64,000 bases of DNA from Nonomuraea solani (lineage in GTDB: Bacteria > Actinomycetota > Actinomycetes > Streptosporangiales > Streptosporangiaceae), in NCBI RefSeq assembly GCF_900108335.1, contig NZ_FNVT01000006.1:62001-126000 (forward strand). Reading direction: 5' to 3'. Each line of letters begins with the position of its first letter. Position 1 is the stretch's first letter. The position numbers were made by a program, and so were the translations under genes. Positions 25,704 to 33,887 of this stretch are shown here, piece after piece. The notes under the pieces were generated by a model. That model saw only the letters and a list, made by a program, of their open reading frames with translations. It had not been told where the DNA came from and ran no database searches.

Positions 25704-26549
25704 TCAGGGAACGAGTTGGAGCGCTTCCTCGTAGCGGTCGATCACGACGTCGGCCAGGATCTCGCAGTCGCCGATCACCTCGGCGCAGCGGATGTCGAGA
25801 TCGGGGTGCCCCGCGCCGTAGGCCAGGGCCTGCGCCCATACGCGTTCGAGCAGGCCACCCGCGAACAGCAGGTAGGGGACCACGATCACCCGCTTGGCCC
25901 CCAGACGCCGGCACCGTTCGAGACCGCCGGGCACCCCGGGCGGGGTGACCGACACGAAGGCGGTCTCGACGGTCATGAAGTCGTAGGCGTGCGTCTCCCA
26001 GAACAGCCGGGAGACCCGGTGGATCTCGGCGTTGGCGGCCGGGTCCGTGGAGCCCTCGCCGACCAGGACGACCGCGGTCTCCCCCGGCTCGACGTGGGTG
26101 AGGTAGTCGTCGGGCGGCAGCGTGTCCACGGCGCGCAGCCGGGGCCTGGCGCCGACGAGTTCGAGCGCGCGCGGCTTGGACAGCTCGGCTGCGGCCTCGT
26201 TGAGACGCTCGGCCAGCAGCGACAGCACGCGCGGGTCGGGGCCGAGCGGGCGGCCGTAGTCGTACATGAGCGTGGGGTGCCGCTGCTGCTCCAAGGCCAT
26301 CGCGGCGGGGAACTCCGCACCCATCCTGTTGAGGCTCAGCGGCAGCGCCACGAGCCGGTGGTGACCCCTGGCGACCAGCGAGGCGACGGAGTCGCTCAGC
26401 CGGGGTGTGGCCCGCTCCAGGTAACCACCCGACACGTCGGCGCCCGTCTGGTCGAGGCGGCAGCGCAGGCGATGTACGAACCTGCCGAACTCCGCGGCGT
26501 AGGCGTCGTCCTGGGAGCCCTGCCCGATCAGCAGGAGCGGCGGCTTCAT
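25704..26549 (-). CDS. CbiX-like sirohydrochlorin chelatase family protein with altered active site
   Basis: A 281-residue protein with the two-lobed CbiX-long fold. The N-terminal lobe reads IGQGSQDDA where chelatases have GHGxRD. The second-His region reads LPLSLNRMGAEF in place of the usual GHxxxDIP pattern. Both histidines that bind the metal and porphyrin in family members are therefore missing. The C-terminal lobe (GEGSTDPAAN, VVPYLLFAGGLLERV) looks normal. Position between cobL and cobT argues for a cobalamin role. Either this lineage uses other residues or the protein has a different job. Confidence 0.78.
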   Translation of the reverse strand: MKPPLLLIGQGSQDDAYAAEFGRFVHRLRCRLDQTGADVSGGYLERATPRLSDSVASLVARGHHRLVALPLSLNRMGAEFPAAMALEQQRHPTLMYDYGRPLGPDPRVLSLLAERLNEAAAELSKPRALELVGARPRLRAVDTLPPDDYLTHVEPGETAVVLVGEGSTDPAANAEIHRVSRLFWETHAYDFMTVETAFVSVTPPGVPGGLERCRRLGAKRVIVVPYLLFAGGLLERVWAQALAYGAGHPDLDIRCAEVIGDCEILADVVIDRYEEALQLVP

Positions 26550-26619
26550 CGTGAGGGATTCTCCGGTGCGGTGGACAAAGTCACGCGAGGATAACCGATG
26601 CGCACCGGTAGGGAACAGG

Positions 26620-27795
26620 TCACGCTGTGTGCGCGGGCGTCGCGTGCACCACGAACACGGGGTCAGAGGCGGTGAGACGGTGGGATCCGTCGGGGTTGAG
26701 CGCCAGCTTGGAGGCCAGGATCTGGGTGCCCTCGCCGCGGTAACCCTGCTCGCGCAACCGTTCGAGTACGGCCGACACCTGCTCGACCTTCTTCAGCGCG
26801 CAGACGAGCGAACGCGGGCCGCGGGCGGCGCAGGCGACGACCACGTCGGGACCGCCGCCGCCCACGTAGACGGCGTCGGGATCGGGCAGCGGCTCCAGCG
26901 CCGGCGGCGCCTGTCCCCTGGTCAGAGCCACTTTCACGCCGTGGGCGAGCACATTGGAGCGCAGTTTGGCGCAGCGTTCCTCGTCGCGCTCGACCGCCAC
27001 GACGGCCGCGCCCATCCTGGCGCACTCGACGGCGATCTCGCCGACGCCCGCGCCCACGTCCCAGACCAGGTCGCCGAGCCGCGGTCCTAGCTTGGCCAGG
27101 ATGTACGCCCGCACCTCCGGCGGGATCGCGCCCTCGAACGGCAGCGCCCACTCGGCGGGCCCCGGCTTGGCCCCCGCCACCCAGCTCTCCTCCTTGACCT
27201 GGTGCAGCGGGTCGACCACGAGCACCACGTCGGGGTCCTTCCACGGCCTGGTGGTGGCCTCCCCCATGCGGCTGTGGGTGACCCGCTCGTCGGGCCCGCC
27301 CAGGTCCTCGCACACGATCAGCGCGCGCGGCGTGGTCGGGGCCAGCTCCCTGGCGATCTCGCCGGGGCCGACGCCGGGCGCGACGATCAGCGCCACCTTG
27401 GGGTGCGCGCGGCAGGCGTTGACGACCCGGTTGAGCTGCGCGGGGCCGCTGGGGGCGACGACGAGCGCGTCCTCCCAGTTGAGCCCGGCGCAGGCGAAGG
27501 CGCGGGTGACCAGCGAGGTGGCCGGCACCACGTCCGGCTTGAGCCCGTGGGCCCGCAAGGTGCGTACGACGCCGAAGAAGCCGGGGTCGCCCTCCGTGAC
27601 CACGACCGCGGGGCCCTCGCCGTGTTCGAGGTGGCCGTCCAGCGTCTCCAGCAGCGAGCCGTCGGCCACGGTCGGAGACGTGAGCCTGAGCTGCCCGAGA
27701 ATGACGTCGGGACCGACGACGAGCCGGGCCGCGTGCAGCCGGTCCACCGCCTTGGCCGAGAACTCGGATCCGTCCCACCCGACCACCGTGATCAT
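26620..27795 (-). CDS. cobL: precorrin-6Y C5,15-methyltransferase (decarboxylating), CbiE-CbiT fusion
   Basis: A 391-residue fusion. The N-terminal half is the CbiE tetrapyrrole methylase fold (MITVVGWDG, VVTEGDPGFFGV). From about residue 200 the CbiT methyltransferase/decarboxylase follows, with the SAM loop VWDVGAGVGEIAVE and VYVGGGGPD. It methylates C5 and C15 of the corrin ring and removes the acetate carboxyl. It is the first gene of the minus-strand cobalamin run, 70 bases before the CbiX-like gene. Confidence 0.93.
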   Translation of the reverse strand: MITVVGWDGSEFSAKAVDRLHAARLVVGPDVILGQLRLTSPTVADGSLLETLDGHLEHGEGPAVVVTEGDPGFFGVVRTLRAHGLKPDVVPATSLVTRAFACAGLNWEDALVVAPSGPAQLNRVVNACRAHPKVALIVAPGVGPGEIARELAPTTPRALIVCEDLGGPDERVTHSRMGEATTRPWKDPDVVLVVDPLHQVKEESWVAGAKPGPAEWALPFEGAIPPEVRAYILAKLGPRLGDLVWDVGAGVGEIAVECARMGAAVVAVERDEERCAKLRSNVLAHGVKVALTRGQAPPALEPLPDPDAVYVGGGGPDVVVACAARGPRSLVCALKKVEQVSAVLERLREQGYRGEGTQILASKLALNPDGSHRLTASDPVFVVHATPAHTA

Positions 27796-27875
27796 TGCGC
27801 CTCACCGTCCTCCCCTAAAGGGTGACGGCTGCGGAGGGGTTTCACAAAGGGTGCGAAGGTCAGTACGGTGTGCCC

Positions 27876-28955
27876 TCAGGCCAGGTCGGACGGGATGAGG
27901 CTGTAGACGACCAGGTCCGATCCGGCGATCGAGGCGCGGGCGACCCCCTCGCGGACGAACCCCGCCTTCTCCGCCACCCGCTGCGACGCGGCGTTGGCCA
28001 CGAACGCGCGGAGCTGGAGCCGGGTGAAGCCGTGCCGTTCGAAGAGCCAGCGGGCGAGCGCCGTCACGGCCTCGCCGGCGTACCCGTGGCCGCGGGCCCA
28101 GGGGGCGGTCATGTAGCCGACCTCGGCGGTCTTGTTGGCCCAGTCGAGGTCGCGCAGGTCCACGTTGGCCGCGTACCGGCCGCTGCCCAGCTCCTCGGCG
28201 GTCCAGACGGCGCCCGCGCCCCGCATCCGCAGGCGCTCGGACTGCGCGATGTAGGCCCGCGCGTGCTCCTCGGTGTAGTCGCGCGGCACGCCCGTGTACG
28301 CCTGGCTCAGCGGGTCGAGGGCGCTGGCGGTCAGGTGCGGGGCGTCCTGGGGCGCCTGGGGGCGCAGCAGCAGCCGCTCGGTACGCAGCTCCGTCCTGGG
28401 CAGGGCGTTGGGCGGCATGCCGCCGTCCTCGCGCAGCAGCCCGAACATGACGAGGTCGTGCGTGCCCTGCTCGTCCACGACCGCGTCCCGGAGCACGCCT
28501 TCCCAGGTGAAGCCCGCTTTGCAGGCCACGCGGAGCGAGGCGACGTTGTCCAGGTTGGCGGTCAGGTCGACCCGGCGCAGGCCGATCGCCTCGAACGCCC
28601 ACGCCGTCAGGCCGCGCACCGCCTCGGTGGCGAAGCCGCGACCCCGGTAAAGAGGGTGGACGCCGTAGCCGACCTCGGTGGTGCCCGCGGTCCACGAGGT
28701 CTTGAACAGGCTGATGGCGCCCACGACGAGCCCGTCGGTGTCGGTCATGGCCAGATGGACGCCCTGCCCGGAGCGGTGCAGCTCGTGCACGCCGTGCCGC
28801 AGCCACCGGTCGACGCCCGTGGTCTTGACCGGCGCGCCGGGCGGCAGGAAGCGGGCCCCGGACTTGACGATGGACCGAATTCTGGCGTCGTCCTGGGGGC
28901 CGAAAGGCCGCAGCGTAAGCCGGGCCGTGGCAATGCTCACATCAGGGTCGAACAC
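27876..28955 (-). CDS. tandem GNAT acetyltransferase (two RimJ/RimL-like domains)
   Basis: A 359-residue protein made of two GNAT domains of about 175 residues each. Domain 1 opens IATARLTLRPFGPQD and has VGYGVHPLYRGRGFATEAV; domain 2 opens LRTERLLLRPQAPQD and has VGYMTAPWARGHGYAGEAV. Both keep the Q/R-x-x-G-x-G/A acetyl-CoA loop. It probably N-acetylates protein termini or small amines; the target is unknown. I chose GTG 28955 because the homologous opening begins there; no strong ribosome-binding site is visible. The frame remains open far upstream, but that part is antisense to the next genes. Confidence 0.82.
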   Translation of the reverse strand: MFDPDVSIATARLTLRPFGPQDDARIRSIVKSGARFLPPGAPVKTTGVDRWLRHGVHELHRSGQGVHLAMTDTDGLVVGAISLFKTSWTAGTTEVGYGVHPLYRGRGFATEAVRGLTAWAFEAIGLRRVDLTANLDNVASLRVACKAGFTWEGVLRDAVVDEQGTHDLVMFGLLREDGGMPPNALPRTELRTERLLLRPQAPQDAPHLTASALDPLSQAYTGVPRDYTEEHARAYIAQSERLRMRGAGAVWTAEELGSGRYAANVDLRDLDWANKTAEVGYMTAPWARGHGYAGEAVTALARWLFERHGFTRLQLRAFVANAASQRVAEKAGFVREGVARASIAGSDLVVYSLIPSDLA

Positions 28956-29031
28956 CCACGGAAGGCTACACAGCCTCGATGTTTGCCCACGAAAGCGGGG
29001 GTAGGGGCGCAGGGAGAGGAGTGAGGTGACC

Positions 29032-29439
29032 ATGGAACGTGGGAGCGACAAGCACAGTCCCCGCCTGGACGACCAGCAGAAGCACGAGACCGAGGGCCTG
29101 ATACGCGGCGGCGGCACCACGCACGCCGAGGAGTGGAAGGAGACCGAGGCCATGCCGGCGCCCGGCGAGGAGTCGCTGCAGTCGTACCCGCCCGGACACG
29201 AGCCCGGCACCCCGGCCGGAATCACGGCGCGAGGCGTCGACATTCGCAGTGATCTCGCCAAATGGCTGAGTGACGCCCATTGGCCCGCGTCCGGCCGTGA
29301 CCTGGTGCGGCACGCGCGGCAGGCGGACGCCCCCGACCAGGTGACCGACCTGATCGAGTCCCTGCCCGACGGGGAGTTCAAGAACGTGGCCGAGGTCGCC
29401 AAGGCCCTCGGGCTCGGCATGGAGAAGCGGAGGTGGTGA
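29032..29439 (+). CDS. DUF2795 domain protein
   Basis: A 135-residue protein. The N-terminal 70 residues are charged and disordered. The C-terminal 60 residues (DIRSDLAKWLSDAHWPASG, then LIESLPDGEFKNVAEVAKALG) form the small helical DUF2795 domain, common in actinobacteria and of unknown function. ATG 29032 has GAGG five bases upstream; GTG 29026 is an alternative. Its stop is 3 bases before the baeRF-type gene, so the two are cotranscribed and probably act together. Confidence 0.78.
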   Translation: MERGSDKHSPRLDDQQKHETEGLIRGGGTTHAEEWKETEAMPAPGEESLQSYPPGHEPGTPAGITARGVDIRSDLAKWLSDAHWPASGRDLVRHARQADAPDQVTDLIESLPDGEFKNVAEVAKALGLGMEKRRW

Positions 29440-29442
29440 CCG

Positions 29443-30456
29443 GTGCGGCTCGACTTCATCCGGCCGCTGTACGAGCGGCGGGGCCCGTACGCGTCGGTGT
29501 ACATGGGGGCGCTCACCGGACCCGAGCGTGAGACCAACTGGAACAGCGTCCGCGACGAGCTGGACGAGCAGGTCGACAAGACCACGCTCGACGCCCTGGA
29601 CGAGGAGGTCCACGTACGCGCGGCCGGGCGTGCGCTGTTCGCCACGCACGGCGACGTGGTGCTGGCCGAGTCGCTGCTCCGCCCGCCGGGCAAACTGGCC
29701 GTATGCTCGCCGCTGCCGCACGTCACGCCCATGCTCATGACCAGGGGTGAGAACGTTCCACACATCCGGGTCATCGTGGACCACGCGGGGGCGGAGGTGA
29801 CGGTGTTCGGCGGCGGCTCGCCGCGCAAGGCCATCGTCGAGGCCGACTCCTGGCCGTTGCAGAAGACCGCCCAGGGCGGCTGGTCGCAGAAGCGGTACGA
29901 GCGGGCGGTCGAGGAGACCTGGGAGCAGAACGCGGTCGCCGTCGCGCGCGAGATCGACGAGCAGGTCCGCCGCATCGGCGCCGAGCTGGTCCTGGTCGCC
30001 GGGGAGCCGAAGTCGCGCTCATACCTGCTGCACCACCTGAGCACCAAGTCCGCCGACCGGGTGCTGATGGTCGAGCACGGCAGCCGCTCCGACCACGGTC
30101 AGTTCGAGGAGGACGTGGAGAAGGCGCTCGACGACTGGCTCGGCCGCAAGCGCGCCGAGCTGCTGGAGCGCCACCACGAGCACGCGGGGCCCACCGGCCT
30201 GGCCAGGGTCGCCCACGCCCTGCGCGAGGGCCGGGTGCACGCGGTGCTCTCACCCGGTGAGCTGCCGAAGCCCATGTGGATCGGCGGGGGCGGCACGCAG
30301 CTCGGCACCGACGCGGGCGAGCTGCGCCGCTGGGGTGTGGAGGAGCCGGTCCAGGAGCGCGCGGACTGCGCGCTGGCCAGGGCGGCCGCCATGACGGACG
30401 CGGAGCTGTGGTTCAGCGACGACGTCACGGACGTGGCCGCGGTCCTCAGGTACTGA
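29443..30456 (+). CDS. baeRF2-type (Rv2629/Vms1-like, eRF1-related) protein
   Basis: A 337-residue protein from GTG 29443 (GGAGGTGG upstream). The order of blocks (YASVYMGALTGPERETNW, RVIVDHAGAEVTVFG, ELVLVAGEPKSRSYLLHHL, then a C-terminal segment with PGELPKPMWIGG) matches the bacterial/archaeal eRF1-like families, such as M. tuberculosis Rv2629. Members are proposed to act on stalled ribosomes or hydrolyse peptidyl-tRNA by analogy with Vms1; this is family-level inference. A classical GGQ tripeptide is not present. It follows the DUF2795 gene by 3 bases and overlaps the convergent lutC by 11 bases. Confidence 0.78.
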   Translation: MRLDFIRPLYERRGPYASVYMGALTGPERETNWNSVRDELDEQVDKTTLDALDEEVHVRAAGRALFATHGDVVLAESLLRPPGKLAVCSPLPHVTPMLMTRGENVPHIRVIVDHAGAEVTVFGGGSPRKAIVEADSWPLQKTAQGGWSQKRYERAVEETWEQNAVAVAREIDEQVRRIGAELVLVAGEPKSRSYLLHHLSTKSADRVLMVEHGSRSDHGQFEEDVEKALDDWLGRKRAELLERHHEHAGPTGLARVAHALREGRVHAVLSPGELPKPMWIGGGGTQLGTDAGELRRWGVEEPVQERADCALARAAAMTDAELWFSDDVTDVAAVLRY

Positions 30457-31003
30457 TGATCACTTCGAGCGTTCTGGGGCCGTGCACGCCCTCGACCCGG
30501 TTCAGCTCGATGTCGCTGGTGGCCGACGGGCCGCTGATCCAGGTGAGAGGGCGGGCCGGGTCGAGCCGGGCGAGGGCCTCGGGGACGCCCGCCACGATCT
30601 GGTCGGCCCGCACCACGCACAGGTGGTAGTCGGGGACCAGGGTCTGCGCCCTGGTCCCCTGGCCGGGGCCGTGGTCGAGGACGATCGTGCCGGTCTCCGC
30701 GATGCCCACGGCGCAGGTGGTGACCACGCCGTCGGCCGTCTTCAGGTCGTCCCAGCCGCCCGCCCGGTCGAACCCGTCCGGGACGATCACGCGGCGCTCG
30801 CCCAGGCACTCGTCGATCTTGCCGGCCAGCTCCGCGGCGGGGACCACGTGCACGATGGCCCGGTAGTCGTCCACGCGCTCGGCGAACAGCTCCACGATGT
30901 TCTCGGCCGGCCGCTCTTGAAGGTAGTGCCGGGGGATCTCGATGTCCGCCGCGCCGGCGACGGCCCGGCCGATCCTGGCGAGGATCTCCTCACGCGCGCT
31001 CAT
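30446..31003 (-). CDS. lutC: lactate utilization protein C
   Basis: A 185-residue LUD-domain protein with TTCAVGIAETGTIVLDHG and LTWISGPSATSDIELNRVEGVHGP, the typical LutC end. Together with LutA and LutB it forms the iron-sulfur L-lactate dehydrogenase (LldEFG) that oxidises L-lactate to pyruvate. Its start lies inside the last codons of lutB (14-base overlap), so translation is coupled. It is the last gene of the lutABC operon. Confidence 0.93.
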   Translation of the reverse strand: MSAREEILARIGRAVAGAADIEIPRHYLQERPAENIVELFAERVDDYRAIVHVVPAAELAGKIDECLGERRVIVPDGFDRAGGWDDLKTADGVVTTCAVGIAETGTIVLDHGPGQGTRAQTLVPDYHLCVVRADQIVAGVPEALARLDPARPLTWISGPSATSDIELNRVEGVHGPRTLEVIIST

Positions 31004-32381
31004 TCCGCTCCCACCAGTCTCTGAAGCTCTCTTCCGGAATTTCGGGCACGTCCCGGGTGTCGGTCCACGCCGACAGCGGGCCGGGCAGCCGCTTCGGCAC
31101 CAGCTTGCGCAGGCGGATGGCCGCGCGCTGGGCCTTGGCCAGCCGCTTGTGGTCGTTGAGTATCCAGCCCGCGACCTTCATGCCGGCCCGCTCCGCCGCC
31201 GCGTGCGGCGCCTTGGCACGCAGGTCCACCAGGACCTCGGGGATGTCGATGGCCACCGGGCAGACGTCGTAGCAGGCGCCGCAGAGGCTGGAGGCGTACG
31301 GCAGCGAGGCGTCCAGCTCCGAGGACATGCCCCTGAGCTGCGGGGTGAGGATGGCGCCGATGGGCCCCGGATAGACCGAGCCGTAGGCGTGGCCACCCGC
31401 GCGCTCATAGACGGGACACACGTTCAGGCAGGCCGAGCAGCGGATGCAGCGCAGCGCCTGGCGGCCCACCTTGTCGGCGAGCACGTCGGTGCGGCCGTTG
31501 TCGAGCAGCACCAGGTGGAAGTCCTGGCCCTCGACGGCGCCGGTCCACATGCTCGTGTACGGATTCATCCGCTCACCCGTGGAGCTTCTCGGCAGAAGCT
31601 GGAGGAACACCTCCAGATCCCGCCAGGACGGCAGGAGCTTCTCGATCCCGACGACGCTGATGAGCGTCTCGGGGAGGGTCAGGCACATGCGGCCGTTGCC
31701 CTCCGACTCCAGCACCACCAGCGTGCCGGTCTCGGCCACCATGAAGTTGGCGCCGGAGATCGCGACCTTGCTGCGCAGGAAACGTTCGCGCAGGTGAAGC
31801 CGGGCCGCGTCGGCGAGCGCGGGCGGGTCGTCGGTCAGGCCCTCCGGCACGTTGGGCATCTTCTCCAGGAAGATCTCGCGGATCTCCGACCTGTTGCGGT
31901 GGATCGCCGGGACCAGGATGTGGCTGGGGAAGTCGTCGCCGAGCTGCACGATCAGCTCGGCGAGGTCCGTCTCGTACGCGGTGATGCCGTGCTCGGCCAG
32001 CGCCTGGTTGAGCTCGATCTCCTGGGTGGCCATGGACTTGACCTTGACCACCTCGGTCTCGCCGGTGGCCTGGACCAGGCCGGTGACGATCCGGTTGGCC
32101 TCGGCGGCGTCCCTGGCCCAGTGCACGGTGCCGCCCGCCCGGGTGACCGCCTCCTCCAGCTGGACCAGGTAACGGTCGAGGTGGCGGAGGGTGTGATCCT
32201 TGATCGCTTTGCCGGCCGCGCGCAGCTCCTGCCAGTCGGGCAGCTCGCCGACGACGTTCGCCCGCTTGCCCCGGATGGTGTGCGTGGCCTTGCGGAGGTT
32301 GTAGCGAAGCTGTGAGTTCTGCACGGCTTCCCGAGCGTTTTCCGGGAAATTTCCGGGCATGCCGAGGAATGTGCCGCTCAT
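30990..32381 (-). CDS. lutB: lactate utilization protein B (iron-sulfur)
   Basis: A 463-residue protein from ATG 32381, which overlaps the lutA stop (ATGA). The N-terminal LUD domain carries ANFMVAETGTLVVLESEGNG. The C-terminal part has two [4Fe-4S] motifs, CIRCSACLNVCPVY and CGACYDVCPVAID, followed by a DUF3390-like tail. It transfers electrons in the LutABC L-lactate oxidation complex. Confidence 0.94.
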   Translation of the reverse strand: MSGTFLGMPGNFPENAREAVQNSQLRYNLRKATHTIRGKRANVVGELPDWQELRAAGKAIKDHTLRHLDRYLVQLEEAVTRAGGTVHWARDAAEANRIVTGLVQATGETEVVKVKSMATQEIELNQALAEHGITAYETDLAELIVQLGDDFPSHILVPAIHRNRSEIREIFLEKMPNVPEGLTDDPPALADAARLHLRERFLRSKVAISGANFMVAETGTLVVLESEGNGRMCLTLPETLISVVGIEKLLPSWRDLEVFLQLLPRSSTGERMNPYTSMWTGAVEGQDFHLVLLDNGRTDVLADKVGRQALRCIRCSACLNVCPVYERAGGHAYGSVYPGPIGAILTPQLRGMSSELDASLPYASSLCGACYDVCPVAIDIPEVLVDLRAKAPHAAAERAGMKVAGWILNDHKRLAKAQRAAIRLRKLVPKRLPGPLSAWTDTRDVPEIPEESFRDWWERNERA

Positions 32382-33109
32382 GGGGTCTCCTCCGTCGCCG
32401 CGAGGATTTCGGCCAGGTGCATCGTCCTGACCCCGGTCTTCTGACGGTTCAGGGTGCCGCCGATGTGCATCAGGCACGAGTTGTCGGCCGCGCACAGCAC
32501 CTCGGCGCCCGTGTCCATGATGCTGCGGGTCTTGTCGGCCCCCATCGCCGCCGACACCGCCGGGTTCTTGACCGCGAACGTGCCGCCGAACCCGCAGCAC
32601 TCCTCGGCCCCGGGCAGCGGCACCAGCTCAAGGCCGCGCACGTTGCGCAGCAGCCGGGCAGGCCGGTCGCCCAGGCGCAGGCCGCGCAGCGAGTGGCACG
32701 TCGGGTGGTAGGTCACCTTGTGCGGGAAGTAGGCGCCGACGTCCTCGACCTTCAGGACGTCGAGCAGGAACTCCGACAGCTCGTGGACCTTCGGCACGAC
32801 CTCGGCGATCGCCGCCGCTCCCCTGCTGCCCGGCTTGGCCAGCTTCGGGTACTGCTCGCGCACCATGGCCGCGCACGACCCCGATGGCGCGACGACGGCG
32901 TCGTAGCCGGCGAACACCTCGGTGAAGTGCCGGGCCAGCCGCACGCCCTCCTCCCGGTAGCCGGTGTTGACGTGCATCTGCCCGCAGCACGTCTGGGCGG
33001 CCGGGAAGTCGACCTCGCAGCCGAGCCTGCGCAGGAGCGACACCACCGCCTTGCCGGTGCCGGGGAAGAGCGTGTCGTTCACGCACGTGATGAACAGGGC
33101 GACTCGCAC
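32378..33109 (-). CDS. lutA: lactate utilization protein A (CCG-domain oxidoreductase)
   Basis: A 243-residue protein with two CCG domains, seen as CCGQMHVNTGY in the first half and CCGFGGTFAVK in the second. This is the LutA/LldE pattern that ligates an unusual iron-sulfur cluster. It is the first gene of lutABC. The promoter region upstream holds two tandem GntR-type operators shared with the divergent regulator gene. Confidence 0.94.
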   Translation of the reverse strand: MRVALFITCVNDTLFPGTGKAVVSLLRRLGCEVDFPAAQTCCGQMHVNTGYREEGVRLARHFTEVFAGYDAVVAPSGSCAAMVREQYPKLAKPGSRGAAAIAEVVPKVHELSEFLLDVLKVEDVGAYFPHKVTYHPTCHSLRGLRLGDRPARLLRNVRGLELVPLPGAEECCGFGGTFAVKNPAVSAAMGADKTRSIMDTGAEVLCAADNSCLMHIGGTLNRQKTGVRTMHLAEILAATEETP

Positions 33110-33126
33110 GGCACTCCCTCCTCAAG

Positions 33127-33157
33127 TATGGTCTGACCACAGTATGGTCAGACCATA
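33127..33157. promoter_or_regulatory. two tandem FadR-type GntR operators (lactate regulator)
   Basis: TATGGTC-A-GACCATA at 33143-33157 is a perfect palindrome. TATGGTC-T-GACCACA at 33127-33141 is a near-perfect second copy, 16 bp away centre to centre. The TGGTCnGACCA core is the known FadR/LldR-subfamily type. The sites sit between lutA and the divergent regulator gene and could silence both. Confidence 0.82.
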
Positions 33158-33179
33158 GCGGACCACAAGGGAGGCCTCG

Positions 33180-33881
33180 TTGGACGGCACCGGCTGGCGT
33201 CCCGTCAAACGCACGCGGACGTTCGAGGAGGTGCTGGCCCAGATCGAGCGGCGCATCGCCGAAGACGGCCTCACCGCGGGCGACCGGCTGCCCGCCGAAC
33301 GCCAGCTCGCCGAGCAGCTCGGCGTCAGCCGCTCGTCGGTACGTGAGGCGATGCGCGTGCTGGAGACGCTCGGCGTGGTCTCCTCGCAGGTGGGCCGGGG
33401 TCCCGACGCGGGCGCCGTGCTCACCTCACGCCCCGACGACGCGCTGACGGACCTGCTGCGGCTGCATCTCGGGCTGGCCGGCCTGGAGATGCGCGAGGTC
33501 ATCGACACCCGGCACATGATCGAGCAGTGGGCCGCGGCCGGCGCGGCCTCTTCCCGGGCCGATACCTCCGGGCTCGCCGCCGCGCTGGCCGGGATGGACG
33601 CGGCGGGCTCGGCCGAGGAGTTCGTGGAGCACGACACGGCCTTTCACTGCGCGATCGCGGACGCTTCGGGCAACCGGCTCATCGCCGCCATCATGCGGTC
33701 GTTGCGGGACTCGATGCGGCGCTACTCGGTCGAGGCCGTGCGGCGCCTGGGGGACACGTCGGTGCTGCGGGCCGACCACGTACGGATCCTGGAGGCCATC
33801 GAAGCGGGCGAACCCGGCGAGGCGGCGGCGGCCGTCGCCGAGCACCTGGCGCACGCGTACCCTTCGCTGTTCGATCACTGA
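33180..33881 (+). CDS. lutR: GntR/FadR-family regulator of the lut operon
   Basis: A 233-residue regulator from TTG 33180 (GGGAGG upstream). The N-terminal winged helix (LPAERQLAEQLGVSRSSVREAMRVLETLG) is followed by an all-helical FCD effector domain with the His/Asp metal-ligand pattern (DTRHMIEQWAA, EHDTAFHCAIADASGN). It is divergent from lutABC, with two matching operators in the 70-bp gap. It probably represses lutABC and is relieved by L-lactate, as LldR/LutR do in other bacteria. Confidence 0.88.
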   Translation: MDGTGWRPVKRTRTFEEVLAQIERRIAEDGLTAGDRLPAERQLAEQLGVSRSSVREAMRVLETLGVVSSQVGRGPDAGAVLTSRPDDALTDLLRLHLGLAGLEMREVIDTRHMIEQWAAAGAASSRADTSGLAAALAGMDAAGSAEEFVEHDTAFHCAIADASGNRLIAAIMRSLRDSMRRYSVEAVRRLGDTSVLRADHVRILEAIEAGEPGEAAAAVAEHLAHAYPSLFDH

Positions 33882-33887
33882 GTTCGG

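Noticed and set aside
28956..30047. Upstream extension of the double GNAT frame to 723 residues
   Set aside because: The extension is antisense to the DUF2795 and baeRF-type genes and has no similarity pattern; high GC keeps antisense frames open.
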